DNA of 64,000 nt from Pseudodesulfovibrio thermohalotolerans (GTDB lineage: Bacteria > Desulfobacterota > Desulfovibrionia > Desulfovibrionales > Desulfovibrionaceae). The first letter of the stretch is position 1; the number at the start of each line of letters is the position of its first letter. Positions 37,609 to 47,566 of this stretch are shown piece by piece. The notes under the pieces were generated by a model. The model was not told where the DNA came from. It made no database searches and worked only from the letters and a program-made list of their open reading frames with translations. The stretch is taken from contig NZ_CP120635.1 of the NCBI RefSeq assembly GCF_021353295.2, positions 1,530,001 through 1,594,000 on the forward strand, in the 5' to 3' direction. The translations under genes were made by a program, and so were the position numbers.

Positions 37609-39252
37609 TTACTTCTCGTGTTTGTAGAAGGGGACGTTTTCAGGTGCGATGGGCGTGTTGCCGAGGATGATGTCCGCAGCCTTTTCCGCGATCATCATGG
37701 TCGGGGCGTAGATATTGCCGTTGGTCACGTAAGGCATGACCGAGGCATCGACTACTCGCAACCCTTCCACGCCGTGGACGCGCAGAGCAGGATCAGTGAC
37801 CGCCATATCATGGGTGCCCATAGCGCAGGTGCAGCTCGGATGGTAGGCGGATTCGCCTTCGCGGGCCACGAAATCGAGGATTTCCTCATCGGTCTGGGCC
37901 TGCTTGCCGGGTGCCAGCTCCTTTCCACGGAATTCGTCAAAGGCGGGCTGGGTCATGATTTCACGGGTTTTGCGGATAGCCTCGACCCATTCGCGTTTTT
38001 CCTGCTCGGTGGAGAGGTAGTTGAACAGGATGCTCGGATGTTCCTTGGGGTCGGCGGACTTGATCTTCACATGCCCGCGCACGTCGGTGTTCATGGGGCC
38101 TACGTGGACCTGGTAACCGTGCCCCTCGTTGGGGGCGGAGCCATCGTAGCGGATGGCAATGGGCAGGAAGTGGTACTGGATATTGGGGTATTCCACCTGG
38201 TCGTTGCCGCGGATGAAGCCACCGGCCTCGAAGTGGTTGGTGGCAGCCTCACCCTTGCCTGCGAACAGCCACTTGGCTCCGATCCAGGGTTGGTTGTACC
38301 ACTTGAGGCAGGGAAACATGGAAACAGGCTTCTTGCATGCGTACTGGACGTAGAGTTCCAGGTGGTCCTGCAGGTTCTCGCCCACGCCGGGGAGGTCCTG
38401 AACCACGTCGATGCCAAGGGCGGACAGCTCAGAGCCGTTACCCACACCGGAAATCTGGAGCAACTGCGGGGAGTTGATGGCGCCGCCGCAGGATATAATC
38501 TCGCCACCGTATGCCTTGAAAAGCTTTTTGAGCGGGCCGCGCGTATACTCGACGCCAACGGCGCGTTTGCCTTCGAACAGGATACGGGTGGCCTGCGCCA
38601 GGCACTTGATGTCCAGGTTGCGGCGGTTTTTGACCGGGTGGACGTATGCGCGGGCTGCGTTCCAGCGACGGCCCTGGTAAGTGGTGCGGTCGAACTTGCC
38701 GAATCCTTCCTGCTGGTAGCCGTTGACGTCCTTGGTCACGGGATAGCCTGCTTCCTGAACCGCCTTGAAGAAGGCGTCGAAGAGCGGGCTCTCATTGTCT
38801 GGCTCGGTTAGGTAGAGTGGGCCGACTGCGCCCTGGTACTCATCGGCTCCGGCCGTGCGACCTTCAAAGCGTTTGAAGTAGGGCAGGCAGTGGGCATAGG
38901 ACCAGTTTTCCAGGCCGTCTTCCTTGGACCACTTTTCGTAGTCCATGGCGTTGCCGCGAATGTGGATCATGCCGTTGATGCAGCTGGAGCCGCCGAGAAC
39001 CTTGCCGCGCGGCTGGTAGATGCGGCGGTTGTTCATGTGCGGTTCGGGATCGGAATCATACCACCAATTGTAAGTCTTGCCTGCCAGTGGATAGGTCAGG
39101 GCCGCAGGCATGTGGATGCGAAAGTCGAACTTGAAATCGGGAAGTCCCGCTTCAAGAACGAGGACTTTGTTGTTCGGATTGGCACTCAGGCGGTTGGCGA
39201 GGACGGAACCGGCGGAACCGCCACCAACGATGATGTAATTGTAGTGTTTCAT
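37609..39252 (-). CDS. betA: choline dehydrogenase
   Basis: 547-residue GMC-family flavoprotein. FAD-binding YIIVGGGSAGSVLANRLS at the N-terminus, GMC signature GGSSCINGMIHIRGNAMDYEKW, and a C-terminal catalytic His region (SAYHPSCTCAMG). Oxidises choline to betaine aldehyde. It is the second gene of the operon, 21 bases after the regulator gene. Confidence 0.93.
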   Translation of the reverse strand: MKHYNYIIVGGGSAGSVLANRLSANPNNKVLVLEAGLPDFKFDFRIHMPAALTYPLAGKTYNWWYDSDPEPHMNNRRIYQPRGKVLGGSSCINGMIHIRGNAMDYEKWSKEDGLENWSYAHCLPYFKRFEGRTAGADEYQGAVGPLYLTEPDNESPLFDAFFKAVQEAGYPVTKDVNGYQQEGFGKFDRTTYQGRRWNAARAYVHPVKNRRNLDIKCLAQATRILFEGKRAVGVEYTRGPLKKLFKAYGGEIISCGGAINSPQLLQISGVGNGSELSALGIDVVQDLPGVGENLQDHLELYVQYACKKPVSMFPCLKWYNQPWIGAKWLFAGKGEAATNHFEAGGFIRGNDQVEYPNIQYHFLPIAIRYDGSAPNEGHGYQVHVGPMNTDVRGHVKIKSADPKEHPSILFNYLSTEQEKREWVEAIRKTREIMTQPAFDEFRGKELAPGKQAQTDEEILDFVAREGESAYHPSCTCAMGTHDMAVTDPALRVHGVEGLRVVDASVMPYVTNGNIYAPTMMIAEKAADIILGNTPIAPENVPFYKHEK

Positions 39253-39273
39253 GATCTGTATTCTTTCTTGTGG

Positions 39274-40056
39274 CTATTGGTTTTCGTCTTGAAGGAATTC
39301 GGCGGCCGGTTCATTGGTGGGGGCGGCCTTTTCGTCGATACATTTGCGTAGCAGCACATAGTGGTGGCCGATGAACGCGAGGGCGCGCATGAGTTCGCCG
39401 TCGGCGATGGCCTTGGCTGTGTCACTCCAGTTGGCGGCGGCCCTTTTTCGATAGGTCGGGTCTTCGTACAAAGAGTAGTCGTGGGAGCTGAACCCCATCT
39501 GCAGGGCGTGCATCACCCACTCAAAAAGAGGATTGCGAGCCATCTTGGCCAGCATGATGTTCAATTGCCGATCCAGCTCGCTGGTCGCGAGGAAGTCTGG
39601 TTCACCTTCACGAAGCATGGATTCCAGGCGAAGAGCTTCCTTGAGCAATTCCTCTTTTTCGGCCTTCTTTGCATGTGTGATGGCCAATTGGGTAATGGTT
39701 TGGTCCAGTGATTCGCGGAATTCGATCAGCTTTTCCGGATTCACAGGATGTTGCTTGAGGAACAGAGCAAGGGATTCGGACACGTTGCCCACATCCAATT
39801 GCCGGACATAAGCGCCGCCCTTGGCACCCTTTTTTACTTCAAGAAGGCCCTTTTGCTTCAGTATTTTGATTGCCTCCCGGATGACACCGCGCCCGGTGCC
39901 GAACTGGGATTGCATTTCTCGTTCACTTGGCAATCGTTCGCCGGGAGAAAGCCTGCCATCCACTATGGCGGCTTCTATCTGGAGGGCTACCTCCTCGCTG
40001 GCGCGCCCGGCCTGAACAGGAAGGAAAAGGGGTGAAATCGTGTCTAGCGCAGTCAA
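39274..40056 (-). CDS. GntR/FadR-family transcription regulator of the choline operon
   Basis: 260 residues. N-terminal winged helix (LSPGERLPSEREMQSQFGTGRGVIREAIKILKQKGLLEVKKGAKGGAYV) and an all-helical C-terminal ligand domain of FadR type. The apparent start is TTG at 40056 because an in-frame stop lies just upstream and no ATG precedes the DNA-binding domain; no good ribosome site is seen. It takes the place usually held by TetR-type BetI. A matching operator lies at 40121. Confidence 0.87.
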   Translation of the reverse strand: MTALDTISPLFLPVQAGRASEEVALQIEAAIVDGRLSPGERLPSEREMQSQFGTGRGVIREAIKILKQKGLLEVKKGAKGGAYVRQLDVGNVSESLALFLKQHPVNPEKLIEFRESLDQTITQLAITHAKKAEKEELLKEALRLESMLREGEPDFLATSELDRQLNIMLAKMARNPLFEWVMHALQMGFSSHDYSLYEDPTYRKRAAANWSDTAKAIADGELMRALAFIGHHYVLLRKCIDEKAAPTNEPAAEFLQDENQ

Positions 40057-40120
40057 AAGGTATTACCTATGATGTGAATTTTTGCGTTATTTTCGTGGAT
40101 ATGCCAATTTTTGCCACATT

Positions 40121-40131
40121 TGGTAGGACCA
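40121..40131. promoter_or_regulatory. FadR-type operator TGGTAGGACCA
   Basis: Perfect TGGT/ACCA half-sites with a 3-base centre, the pattern bound by FadR-subfamily GntR regulators. It lies 65 bases upstream of the regulator start, so autoregulation of the whole choline operon is likely. Confidence 0.65.
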
Positions 40132-40615
40132 TTTTAGGCAAGATTTGCTCAGAACGTCAAGGGTGGGGGTAACCCTTTGAATGGACGGGTGATTATTGCC
40201 GTCTCTCGAAGTCATGAAGTACGGGATCGGCCACACCGGGAAAACTGTTCGCTTCAAGAGCATGTGTGGCTTATGTGGGATGCTGAAGTTCTCCATTGGA
40301 TACCCAATGTGAGGCAGGTGATCTTCATTATGTTGTATTCGAATCTGCCATGCCAGGTGCTGCGAATTTAGAGCTTAGAGGTAAAAAATGTGTCCGGTAT
40401 ATGTCCGCTTTTTTCGCGACGCCATGCGAAAAGCGGCGACATCCCGCGTTTTCTGCACCTTTGCTCAAAAGCATTTCGAAGTGGCTTGGCGGCGATAAGT
40501 CTTTTGTTTTTGAATGGTTATTTGAGTGGTTTGGTTGAGTGCCAACGAAAATGGCATTCAAGAGGTCGTGGGTTTAATGTCTTCCGGTTTTGTCACTAAT
40601 CCCAAGAGCTAATCA
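40132..40615. other. gap between choline operon and integrase remnant
   Basis: About 480 bases with no supported gene, terminator or repeat. It marks the border between core operons and the mosaic accessory region. Confidence 0.4.
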
Positions 40616-41476
40616 TTACACAGTCTCCTTGCACAGGTCCTGTGGCTCCGTACCGATTTCCGAGATATCCAGATCGGTGACCGAGTTCATGACTTCCTGG
40701 GGGGATTCGGCGACAACTTCCTGGTAATGGCGCAAGATCATTGTGGGATCGGCGTGGCCGACGATTATTGATATGGCCTTAAGATCGCATTTTTTTCGAA
40801 GCGCTTGGGAAATGGAATGGTGTCGACAATCGTAGGGGCGAATGCGGCGGCCGATGTCAGCTCTTTTGAGCGTGCTGCCCCAGGTTGTTTTGAAGGAATC
40901 GATCGGTTTGCTTCTCCAATGGATGATGTGTTCCGTGAGGCCGTTGGCCATGTCGATCTCTCGCCATATGCGAAGGGCAACTGTCACTGCTGGCTTGAGG
41001 TCGATATCGCGGTGGGGAATGTTCGGATTTTTGTCGGCTGAATAGATGCGGATCTTGGTGCAGTCTTCTGAAACATGAGACCATCGAATGTCGAACAATT
41101 CACTCGGCCCGACACGACAGCCAGTACCGACTCCAATAACGACAACTCGCCTGACGTGATCTCGTGCGGCCTTCAGGATGCGGTTGATCTCTTCCGGAGT
41201 GGGGGCCGAAGGCTTGTTGTTCGGCCCCCGAGGAGCCTTGAAGCTGCGAATCGGATTTTCTTCGATCAACTCTGATCTACAGCTCAGTTCAGCGCAGATT
41301 TAACTATGCCGACTTTGCGGTTGATGGTGCATTGGCTACAGCCATTGAATTTGCGCTTGATTGTTTTGGTATGACGACCATTCTTGTCGAAATATACTTG
41401 GTCGATGATTTTGCTTTTACGCAGTTCTATTACGACTTCGCGCATGTCGGCCTTGCATAGTTCAGCCACAGGAATG
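40616..41476 (-). pseudogene. tyrosine recombinase (integrase) remnant
   Basis: The C-terminal catalytic part is readable (GTGCRVGPSEL, RRIRPYDCRHHS, VGHADPTMI, LRHYQEVV), and a second piece in another frame (residues INRKVGIVKSALN, 41284-41469) belongs further N-terminal. Between them a TGA replaces the expected Trp codon and the frame shifts. The N-terminal domain is cut off by the IS4-type element at 41477. It is clearly related to the intact integrase at 50063, so it marks an older, decayed integration. Confidence 0.85.
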
Positions 41477-42730
41477 TCGTGTCCGGTTTAGCTGAAAGAA
41501 AAACGTCCAAAATCTCCGGGAATTGTGTTATGATATTGGTGTCTAACCAATGAATAACAAAGGAGAATTTTGACGTAGCTCACAGTGACACAATCCTTGC
41601 TCAACTGCTATCCCTGATTCCGAGACATGTTTTTACGCAAGTCGAACGCGAGTTTCCGAGCGAACGAAAAGCCCGTGTCTTCAGCCGCTGGAATCAATTT
41701 GTCTGCCTTGCATTTATCCATATCGCGGCTCGGCATTCCATGCGCGATGGCTTGCGCAACCTCGCAGTAAACGCAAGAAAGCTTTACCACTTGGGAGCCA
41801 AGCCGGTGGCTCGCTCTACCTTTGCCGATGCCAATAGCAATCGTCCGGCAGCGTTCTTTCAGGCCCTGTTCGGTGCGGTGTACAAACAGTGCCAAGCCAT
41901 CGCTCCCAGCCACAAATTCCGTTTCAAAAACAAGCTGTTCAGCCTCGACGCATCGACTGTCAAACTGAGCCTTGACCAATTTCCTTGGGCTTCGTTTCGA
42001 GAAAACCGGGGAGGGATCAAGCTCCACGCGCTCCTGGACCATGACGGCTATATCCCGTCTTTCCTGGAGATATCCAATGCGCGAAAACACGAATCCAAAG
42101 TCGCTCAGGCACTCACATTGCCCAAGGGTTCCATCGTCGTGTTCGACCGAGGCTACGTCTGCTATCGGTGGTTCGCCGCACTCATGGAGGCGGGTGTTTT
42201 CTTCGTAACCAGACAGAAGAAAAACATGTCCTACAAGGTCCTCAAACGTCGACCCGTCAACAAAAAACAGGGCATAACTTCCGACCAGATCATTCAGGTT
42301 ATGAGTGGCGGAAAGCCGCTCAAATTGCGGCGCGTGGGGTACCGCGATGCCAAAACCGGTGAGCACTTCGTATATCTGACCAGCCATTTCTCGCTTGCAG
42401 CAAGATCGGTTGCGGAAATCTACAAGGAGCGCTGGCAGATAGAGATTTTCTTCCGGCTGATCAAACAGAATTTGAAAATCAAAAGATTCATCGGGACATC
42501 GGAAAATGCCGTGCTTTCGTAAATCTACGTGGCCATGATCATGTATCTGCTGGTGGCGTTCCTGAAATTTACGTCTAGGATCGGCTGGCCCATTCAGGAG
42601 ATGTTGCAATTGCTGCAGCTGAACGTATTCAAGCGTACAGGGCTGGAAACATTTTTCAGTCCGCCAGGAGAAATGTCAAAGATCAAAAATGATTATCCGT
42701 TGTTAGGAATGGCGAGTTAACCGGACACGA
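41477..42730 (+). mobile_element. IS4-type insertion sequence
   Basis: About 1250 bp bounded by inverted ends: TCGTGTCCGGTTTAGC on the left and, inward from the right, TCGTGTCCGGTTAACTC. It carries one transposase frame on the + strand. It is inserted in the decayed integrase; no target duplication could be made out. The transposase has lost its start codon and has a premature stop, so the copy is probably inactive. Confidence 0.85.
41575..42720 (+). pseudogene. IS4-family transposase, inactivated
   Basis: DDE transposase: first Asp in SLDASTVKLSL, second in VVFDRGYVC, and the YREK-type signature Y-KE-R-WQI-E-IFFRLI-K. The coding frame begins at GTA (41575) where ATG or GTG is expected, just after AAAGGAG. 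A TAA at 42520-42522 stands where CAA (Gln) is expected: the frame continues without gap as IYVAMIMYLLVAFLKF to 42720. Two point lesions therefore explain the loss. Confidence 0.82.
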
Positions 42731-42827
42731 TTGAGTCTGACTAGACTTTTCGCAGCTCTCAAATCAAACAACTAACGATGATGGAATGTATCCCGCCCTA
42801 AAAAGCTTGCATAGAACAGACTTTCTA

Positions 42828-42849
42828 TATATCAATAAATCTTGATATA
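42828..42849. repeat. AT-rich dyad just before the cobalamin riboswitch
   Basis: TATATCAA and TTGATATA, 8-bp perfect arms with a 6-base centre. It may be a regulator site or lie at the start of the metE transcript. Confidence 0.4.
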
Positions 42850-42855
42850 AGGATT

Positions 42856-42985
42856 TGGCAAGAAACGGAAAGCGGTGAAAAACCGCTGCGGACGCGCCGC
42901 TGTAACCGGCAAACCCGTTGATGACCACCTTTTTGGGGGAAGGGATTCAACACGATGGGGCCGGAAGCCAGAAGACGTCTTGCCA
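42856..42985 (+). promoter_or_regulatory. cobalamin riboswitch upstream of metE
   Basis: P1 stem TGGCAAG (42856-42862) with CTTGCCA (42979-42985). Inside are the conserved segments AGCGGTGAAAAACCGCTGCG, GCCGCTGTAACCGGC and the B12 box GAAGCCAGAAGAC at 42964. It precedes the cobalamin-independent methionine synthase by 130 bases. The expected logic is that adenosylcobalamin lowers metE expression when a B12-dependent enzyme can work. Confidence 0.88.
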
Positions 42986-43115
42986 GAGAGCAACCGCCTC
43001 GCGATCAGGTTAGGATGGCAGAAAACAACTCAGACCAGGATCATTCCCACGCTGTGTTTCTCTCAACCATCGCAAGGCACGCTCTACGTCTTTCACCCTG
43101 AAACATGGAGTAGAC

Positions 43116-45386
43116 ATGAACGCGCACGTATTGGGTTTCCCCAGGATGGGGAAAAATCGTGAACTCAAATGGGCCCTCGAAAAATTCTGGAGAGGGGAAA
43201 CAAACGAAGCTGAACTTATCAAGGTTGGCGAGCACCTCAAGAAGCATCACTGGGAGATCCAGGCCAAGGCGGGCATGGACCTGCTGCCAGTTGGCGACTT
43301 CTCATTTTACGACCACATCCTCGACACCATCACCATGCTCGGAGCTATTCCTCCCCGATTCCGGTGGGATGGCAAAGAAGTTGACCTTGAAACATATTTC
43401 CATATGGCACGGGGAGATGCGGAAAAGGGTATCCCGGCCATGGAGATGACCAAATGGTTCGATTCCAACTACCATTACATCGTCCCGGAATTGACCAGAG
43501 ACACGCGATTCCAAAAAACCGGCTCCCGGCTTCTCAAAGAAACCACCACTGTCAGGGACCTCGGGTATTCTCCGAAGCCCGTTCTGGTGGGGCCGATCAC
43601 CTTTCTTTCGCTCGCCAAGGAGACCGACGGCTGTAGTCGTTGGGATCACCTTGAAGGGCTAGCTGACGCTTATTGTGATATTCTCGCCGAGCTGGACGGC
43701 CAATGCTCCTGGATTCAAATCGACGAACCGATCCTCTGTACGGACATTTCAGAGGAAGCTGATGAAGCCTTCCGGCTTGTCTATGCAAAGATGAAGAAGG
43801 TCACCGTCAGCTCCCGTCTTTTGCTCACCACGTATTTCGGTGGGCTTGGCGACAATCGCGATCTCACACTGTCATTGCCCATCGACGGCATCCATTTGGA
43901 TTTGGTGCGCACCCCCGAACAACTGAAAGACATCATCCACAAGCTGCCGCCACACGTTACCCTGTCCCTCGGCCTGGTTGACGGGCGAAACGTCTGGAAG
44001 ACTGAACTCGAAACTGCCTTCAGACGTGTGAACGCGAGCAGACAGCAGTTGAAAGCAAGCCGCATAATGATCGGCTCCAGCTGTTCGTTGCTCCACTCTC
44101 CAATGGATCTCTCCGCTGAAACGGAGTTGGATGGGGAGTTGAAGCAGTGGATGGCTTTCGCTGTGCAAAAGTGCGATGAAATTGCAGCCTTGAAGCTTGC
44201 TGCGGAAGGGGCAGACAAGCCGAAGATATTCGCAGAGAACAAAGCTTCGCTTCTCGCACGAGGTGCCCACTGTCATGTCGTGGACAAGGAGACCCGAAAC
44301 CGACTTCAGACAATCACTCCCGAAATGTATGACCGGACATCCGACTTTGCTAAACGGTCTGCCATCCAGAAGAAACAGTTGAACCTCCCTCTCTTCCCGA
44401 CAACAACTATCGGTTCTTATCCGCAAACCGACGAGATCCGCAAAACGCGTCTGCAATATAAAAAGGGCGAACTGTCGAATGCCGAATACAAGGAAACCAT
44501 GAAGGGACATATCGCAGAAGTCGTGGCTCATCAGGAAGAATTGGGACTTGATGTTTTGGTCCACGGCGAACCGGAACGTAACGACATGGTCGAATACTTC
44601 GGCCAACAACTCAAGGGATTCTGCTTCACGCAAAACGGCTGGGTGCAAAGCTACGGTAGCCGCTGCGTCAAGCCGCCCATCATTTACGGTGATATATCCC
44701 GCCCGGAGCAAATGACCGTGGATTGGGCCGTGTACGCCCAGAGCCTCACGAACAAGCCCATGAAAGGGATGCTGACCGGGCCGGTTACCATCCTGTGCTG
44801 GAGCTTCGTGCGCAACGACATTCCGCGTGAAGTGGTCTGCCGCCAGATAGCCCTCGCCATACGCGACGAGGTTCTTGACCTCGAAGCCGCTGGCATCGGC
44901 ATCATCCAGATCGACGAAGCCGCGCTCCGGGAGGGTATGCCCATTCGTAAGGATCAGCAGGAAGCATATCTTCGTTGGGCCGTGGATTGTTTCAGGCTGA
45001 CTGCAGGCGGCGTACAGGATACCACTCAGATTCATTCACACATGTGCTACAGCGAATTCAACGTCATCATGAAATGGATCGCTGAAATGGACGCCGACGT
45101 CATCAGCATCGAAGCCAGCCGCAGCGGCATGGAGTTGCTCGAAGCCTTCAATGCATACGAATATCCGGCGGAAATCGGCCCCGGGGTGTATGACATACAC
45201 AGCCCGAGGATTCCCTCCGAGGATGAAATCTACTCGCTCCTTCAAAAGGCGCTGAAGGTAATCCCCGCTGAACGTCTTTGGGTTAACCCTGACTGCGGCC
45301 TCAAAACCCGTGCTTGGGTCGAGACGCTTGTCTCCCTAAAAAACATGGTTTGCGCTGCCCTCAAATTGCGTGAATCATACGCCTAA
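43116..45386 (+). CDS. metE: cobalamin-independent methionine synthase
   Basis: 756 residues, normal length. Transfers a methyl group from methyltetrahydropteroyl-polyglutamate to homocysteine. The zinc-site region is readable in the C-terminal half (TQIHSHMCYSEFN with His and Cys; the final Cys in VNPDCGLKTR); the N-terminal folate half begins HVLGFPRMGKNRELKWALEKFW. ATG at 43116 has GGAG upstream. Monocistronic, controlled by the riboswitch. Confidence 0.95.
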   Translation: MNAHVLGFPRMGKNRELKWALEKFWRGETNEAELIKVGEHLKKHHWEIQAKAGMDLLPVGDFSFYDHILDTITMLGAIPPRFRWDGKEVDLETYFHMARGDAEKGIPAMEMTKWFDSNYHYIVPELTRDTRFQKTGSRLLKETTTVRDLGYSPKPVLVGPITFLSLAKETDGCSRWDHLEGLADAYCDILAELDGQCSWIQIDEPILCTDISEEADEAFRLVYAKMKKVTVSSRLLLTTYFGGLGDNRDLTLSLPIDGIHLDLVRTPEQLKDIIHKLPPHVTLSLGLVDGRNVWKTELETAFRRVNASRQQLKASRIMIGSSCSLLHSPMDLSAETELDGELKQWMAFAVQKCDEIAALKLAAEGADKPKIFAENKASLLARGAHCHVVDKETRNRLQTITPEMYDRTSDFAKRSAIQKKQLNLPLFPTTTIGSYPQTDEIRKTRLQYKKGELSNAEYKETMKGHIAEVVAHQEELGLDVLVHGEPERNDMVEYFGQQLKGFCFTQNGWVQSYGSRCVKPPIIYGDISRPEQMTVDWAVYAQSLTNKPMKGMLTGPVTILCWSFVRNDIPREVVCRQIALAIRDEVLDLEAAGIGIIQIDEAALREGMPIRKDQQEAYLRWAVDCFRLTAGGVQDTTQIHSHMCYSEFNVIMKWIAEMDADVISIEASRSGMELLEAFNAYEYPAEIGPGVYDIHSPRIPSEDEIYSLLQKALKVIPAERLWVNPDCGLKTRAWVETLVSLKNMVCAALKLRESYA

Positions 45387-45438
45387 CCCTCTACACACAC
45401 CAAAAGGGCAGGTGTAAAGTCCCCCATCTTAGGGCCAG

Positions 45439-46281
45439 CTAGTAGTAGAGGCTTCCCGCCGTTTTTTGGTGAGAGCCCAGAGGGCAGGGGGTACCCCCTG
45501 CCCTCTGGGCTGCAAATTCCACTGGCGTCATGTCGCCTAGCGATTCATGAGGCCGATCTTCGTTGTACTCCCTGATAAATCTCTCCGTGCATTCACGCAC
45601 TTCGCTCAAGCTATCGAAGATATACAAGTCCAAGACCTCTTCCCGATAGGTCCGGTTGAAACGCTCAATATATGAGTTTTGCGTCGGCTTGCCTGGCTGT
45701 ATGAACTCCAGCCCAACACCGTGCTGATCAGCCCAGGCTGCCATGGCCGAACTGGCAAATTCAGGTCCGTTGTCCATCCTCAGCTTTTCCGGGTAACGAC
45801 CTCTTTCTTCGGCTACCCGGTCAAGTACCCTGAGCACTCTTCCGGCTGGCAGGTTGGTGTCTACTTCCACGGCAAGCACCTCTCGATTGAAATCGTCAAC
45901 AGCATTAAATGTTCTGAAAGCCCGCCCGCTGTAGAGAGTGTCACGCATGAAATCAATCGACCAACAATGGTTCGCCAGCAGCGGCTGGGCCACGGCTTTC
46001 CTTGTCCTTTGGGGGCGACGTTTCTTTGCCTTGCGTTTCAAATTCATTTTCAACAAGCAATAAACCCGCCAGACGCGTTTGTGATTCCAAGGGGTCCCCT
46101 GCTTGCGAAGCACAGCAAAAAGCTTACTGAAGCCCCATGTGGGCTTTTTCTCGGCCAGTTCAGTCAAAGCGGCGATGACGGTACTATCGTCGCGCGGATG
46201 AGGCTTGTACGCGTAGTAGCTCCGGCTGACGCCAAGAGCTGTACAAGCCTTGCGGACACTCATCTCGAACTCACAGATCAT
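45439..46281 (-). CDS. IS3-family transposase OrfB (integrase core)
   Basis: 280 residues from its own ATG. HTH_21-like N-terminus ([20 protein letters not shown]), then the DDE retroviral-integrase core: [18 protein letters not shown] and [16 protein letters not shown]. In the real product it is joined to OrfA by a -1 shift on an A8 run at 46320-46327; the joined reading gives [15 protein letters not shown]. It appears intact. Confidence 0.92.
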   Translation of the reverse strand: MICEFEMSVRKACTALGVSRSYYAYKPHPRDDSTVIAALTELAEKKPTWGFSKLFAVLRKQGTPWNHKRVWRVYCLLKMNLKRKAKKRRPQRTRKAVAQPLLANHCWSIDFMRDTLYSGRAFRTFNAVDDFNREVLAVEVDTNLPAGRVLRVLDRVAEERGRYPEKLRMDNGPEFASSAMAAWADQHGVGLEFIQPGKPTQNSYIERFNRTYREEVLDLYIFDSLSEVRECTERFIREYNEDRPHESLGDMTPVEFAAQRAGGTPCPLGSHQKTAGSLYY

Positions 46282-46313
46282 GTGCGTGACGAGCTGTTTT
46301 CGCTGAACCGGCC

Positions 46314-46580
46314 TCAGAGTTTTTTTTCGATGACATCCTTGAGAGCCATGTTTTCCAGGCTCAGATCCGCAAACATCTGCTTGAGCTTACGGTTTTCTGC
46401 CTCAAGGTCTTTCATCCGCTCTATGTCGGACGCCTCCATGCCGCCGTACTTGGACTTCCATTTGTAGTACGTAGCGTTGCTCACGCCGTGCTCTCGGCTG
46501 ACGTCCTTGACCGTCCGTCCACTTTCCACGGATTTCAAAATCCGCACGATCTGGTGCTCAGTGAATCTTGATTTGCGCAT
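46314..46580 (-). CDS. IS3-family transposase OrfA
   Basis: 88 residues: helix-turn-helix ([43 protein letters not shown]) and a leucine-zipper-like coiled coil ([26 protein letters not shown]). It ends in EKKL at the A8 slippery run. Binds the IS ends and, fused to OrfB, forms the transposase. Confidence 0.92.
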   Translation of the reverse strand: MRKSRFTEHQIVRILKSVESGRTVKDVSREHGVSNATYYKWKSKYGGMEASDIERMKDLEAENRKLKQMFADLSLENMALKDVIEKKL

Positions 46581-46682
46581 GTGAAACTCCTGGGCGCAGT
46601 TTGGGCCAGAAGTCTCTACTTTGCAATGGACCTACTATACGGGGACTTTACAACCAGCACGATAGGGAAAAAGGAGCCAATT

Positions 46683-47144
46683 ATGGATAATATGTTTATC
46701 GTGCGTGATGATTGGAAATTTGAACTCCACATGCCTGAAGAGCTTGGCGGAGATATGGGCGAAACCCACTACTGGGCCGTGGAGGTTTTCGAACAATCGT
46801 TCCTTTTTCACGTATATTTCTACTTTCCAGTACAGGATGAAATCGAACCTGGTGCCACCAGGAGAATACGTATGATCGTGGGCGACATAGGGGCCATCAT
46901 CGCGAGCATAAAAAGCGGCTGCATAACTGAAGCTTCTATCTTGCTTCAGTACTTTGAATGGGTAAGCCCGGATGGGAATGAAGGCATTTCCGGCCTTCAG
47001 GAAGTTATCTCGGCCACCGACAAAGCCGGGCAGCCCGCCTATCTCTACGTGTGCAAGAATGGCATGCGGTTTGTCGATTCATTGTTAACGCGATCTGAAG
47101 AAGAGCTAACTTTAGGACAAGTGATATATTCTAATGAGACCTAG
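46683..47144 (+). CDS. hypothetical protein, 153 residues
   Basis: MDNMFIVRDDWKFELHMPEEL starts a soluble acidic protein with no recognised domain. AAGGAG lies 7 bases before ATG 46683, which is 31 bases outside the right end of the IS3 element, so the IS may have removed its original promoter. Conserved-looking patches: THYWAVEVFEQSFLFHVYFYF and GQPAYLYVCKNGMRFVDSL. Confidence 0.65.
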   Translation: MDNMFIVRDDWKFELHMPEELGGDMGETHYWAVEVFEQSFLFHVYFYFPVQDEIEPGATRRIRMIVGDIGAIIASIKSGCITEASILLQYFEWVSPDGNEGISGLQEVISATDKAGQPAYLYVCKNGMRFVDSLLTRSEEELTLGQVIYSNET

Positions 47145-47185
47145 CCGCCTGATTGGGTAAATCCTGTATCCCACCGCACCTGAAA

Positions 47186-47227
47186 GGGAGCTTGACCGGC
47201 AGCCTGAAAGGCGTCGGTCAAGCTCCC
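47186..47227 (-). terminator. 13-bp hairpin, terminator of the 79-residue gene
   Basis: GGGAGCTTGACCG and CGGTCAAGCTCCC are perfectly complementary around 16 bases. It lies 7 bases beyond the stop of the leftward gene at 47234; leftward it is followed by CCTTTCAGG, a weak T-tail. Confidence 0.65.
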
Positions 47228-47233
47228 AACAAT

Positions 47234-47473
47234 CTATTTCATCCACTGCTTCAATCGTTTCTTGTTGCGCTTCCAGCAGCGGTCTCCCAAATCAGCTCGG
47301 GGAACGTCATCCCAACTATTGGGGAGATTGTTTCCCCTTCGGCTTGGACGAACGAATTCAGGATAGGCAGCAGCTTCCCGCCGCTCCTGAGTTGTCTTGG
47401 GATATTTGACGATTTGAGGCCAGCGCCAATAAAGGCCTCCGGTCCGAGGGACGGGATCTCGACGGTAAACCAT
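47234..47473 (-). CDS. small basic Trp-rich protein, phage/plasmid type
   Basis: 79 residues. The C-terminal part RRGNNLPNSWDDVPRADLGDRCWKRNKKRLKQW resembles a small protein family I associate with phages and mobile islands (pattern SWDD-R-D-GDR-WKR). The function is not known. ATG at 47473 has a strong GGAGGG ribosome site, and a hairpin follows the stop, supporting a real gene. It supports a mobile origin of the segment between the IS3 element and 49900. Confidence 0.65.
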   Translation of the reverse strand: MVYRRDPVPRTGGLYWRWPQIVKYPKTTQERREAAAYPEFVRPSRRGNNLPNSWDDVPRADLGDRCWKRNKKRLKQWMK

Positions 47474-47566
47474 AATAACCCTCCAATGTTGTTAGGCATT
47501 GCAGGGTGTCGAGAACGTGGAGTGAGAACATGCGGGTTTTCAAAAGTTGAGTAGGTTGATTGTTGG

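Larger units (their letters stand above)
45413..46652 (-). mobile_element. IS3-family insertion sequence
   Basis: 1240 bp with terminal inverted repeats TGTAAAGTCCCC at both ends (45413-45424 and 46641-46652). It contains orfA and orfB on the minus strand with a programmed -1 frameshift site between them. It inserted between metE and a small unknown gene; no 3-bp target duplication is evident. A 38-bp perfect palindrome lies at its left side. Confidence 0.9.

Noticed and set aside
40553..40580. tRNA T-arm-like sequence near the decayed integrase, possible old attachment site
   Set aside because: Only GAGGTCGTGGGTTTAATG resembles a T-arm, the stem does not close, and no acceptor sequence follows.
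47153..47554. 133-residue + strand frame
   Set aside because: The minus strand has a small gene with a strong ribosome site and terminator here; the + frame runs through the terminator hairpin and has no ribosome site.
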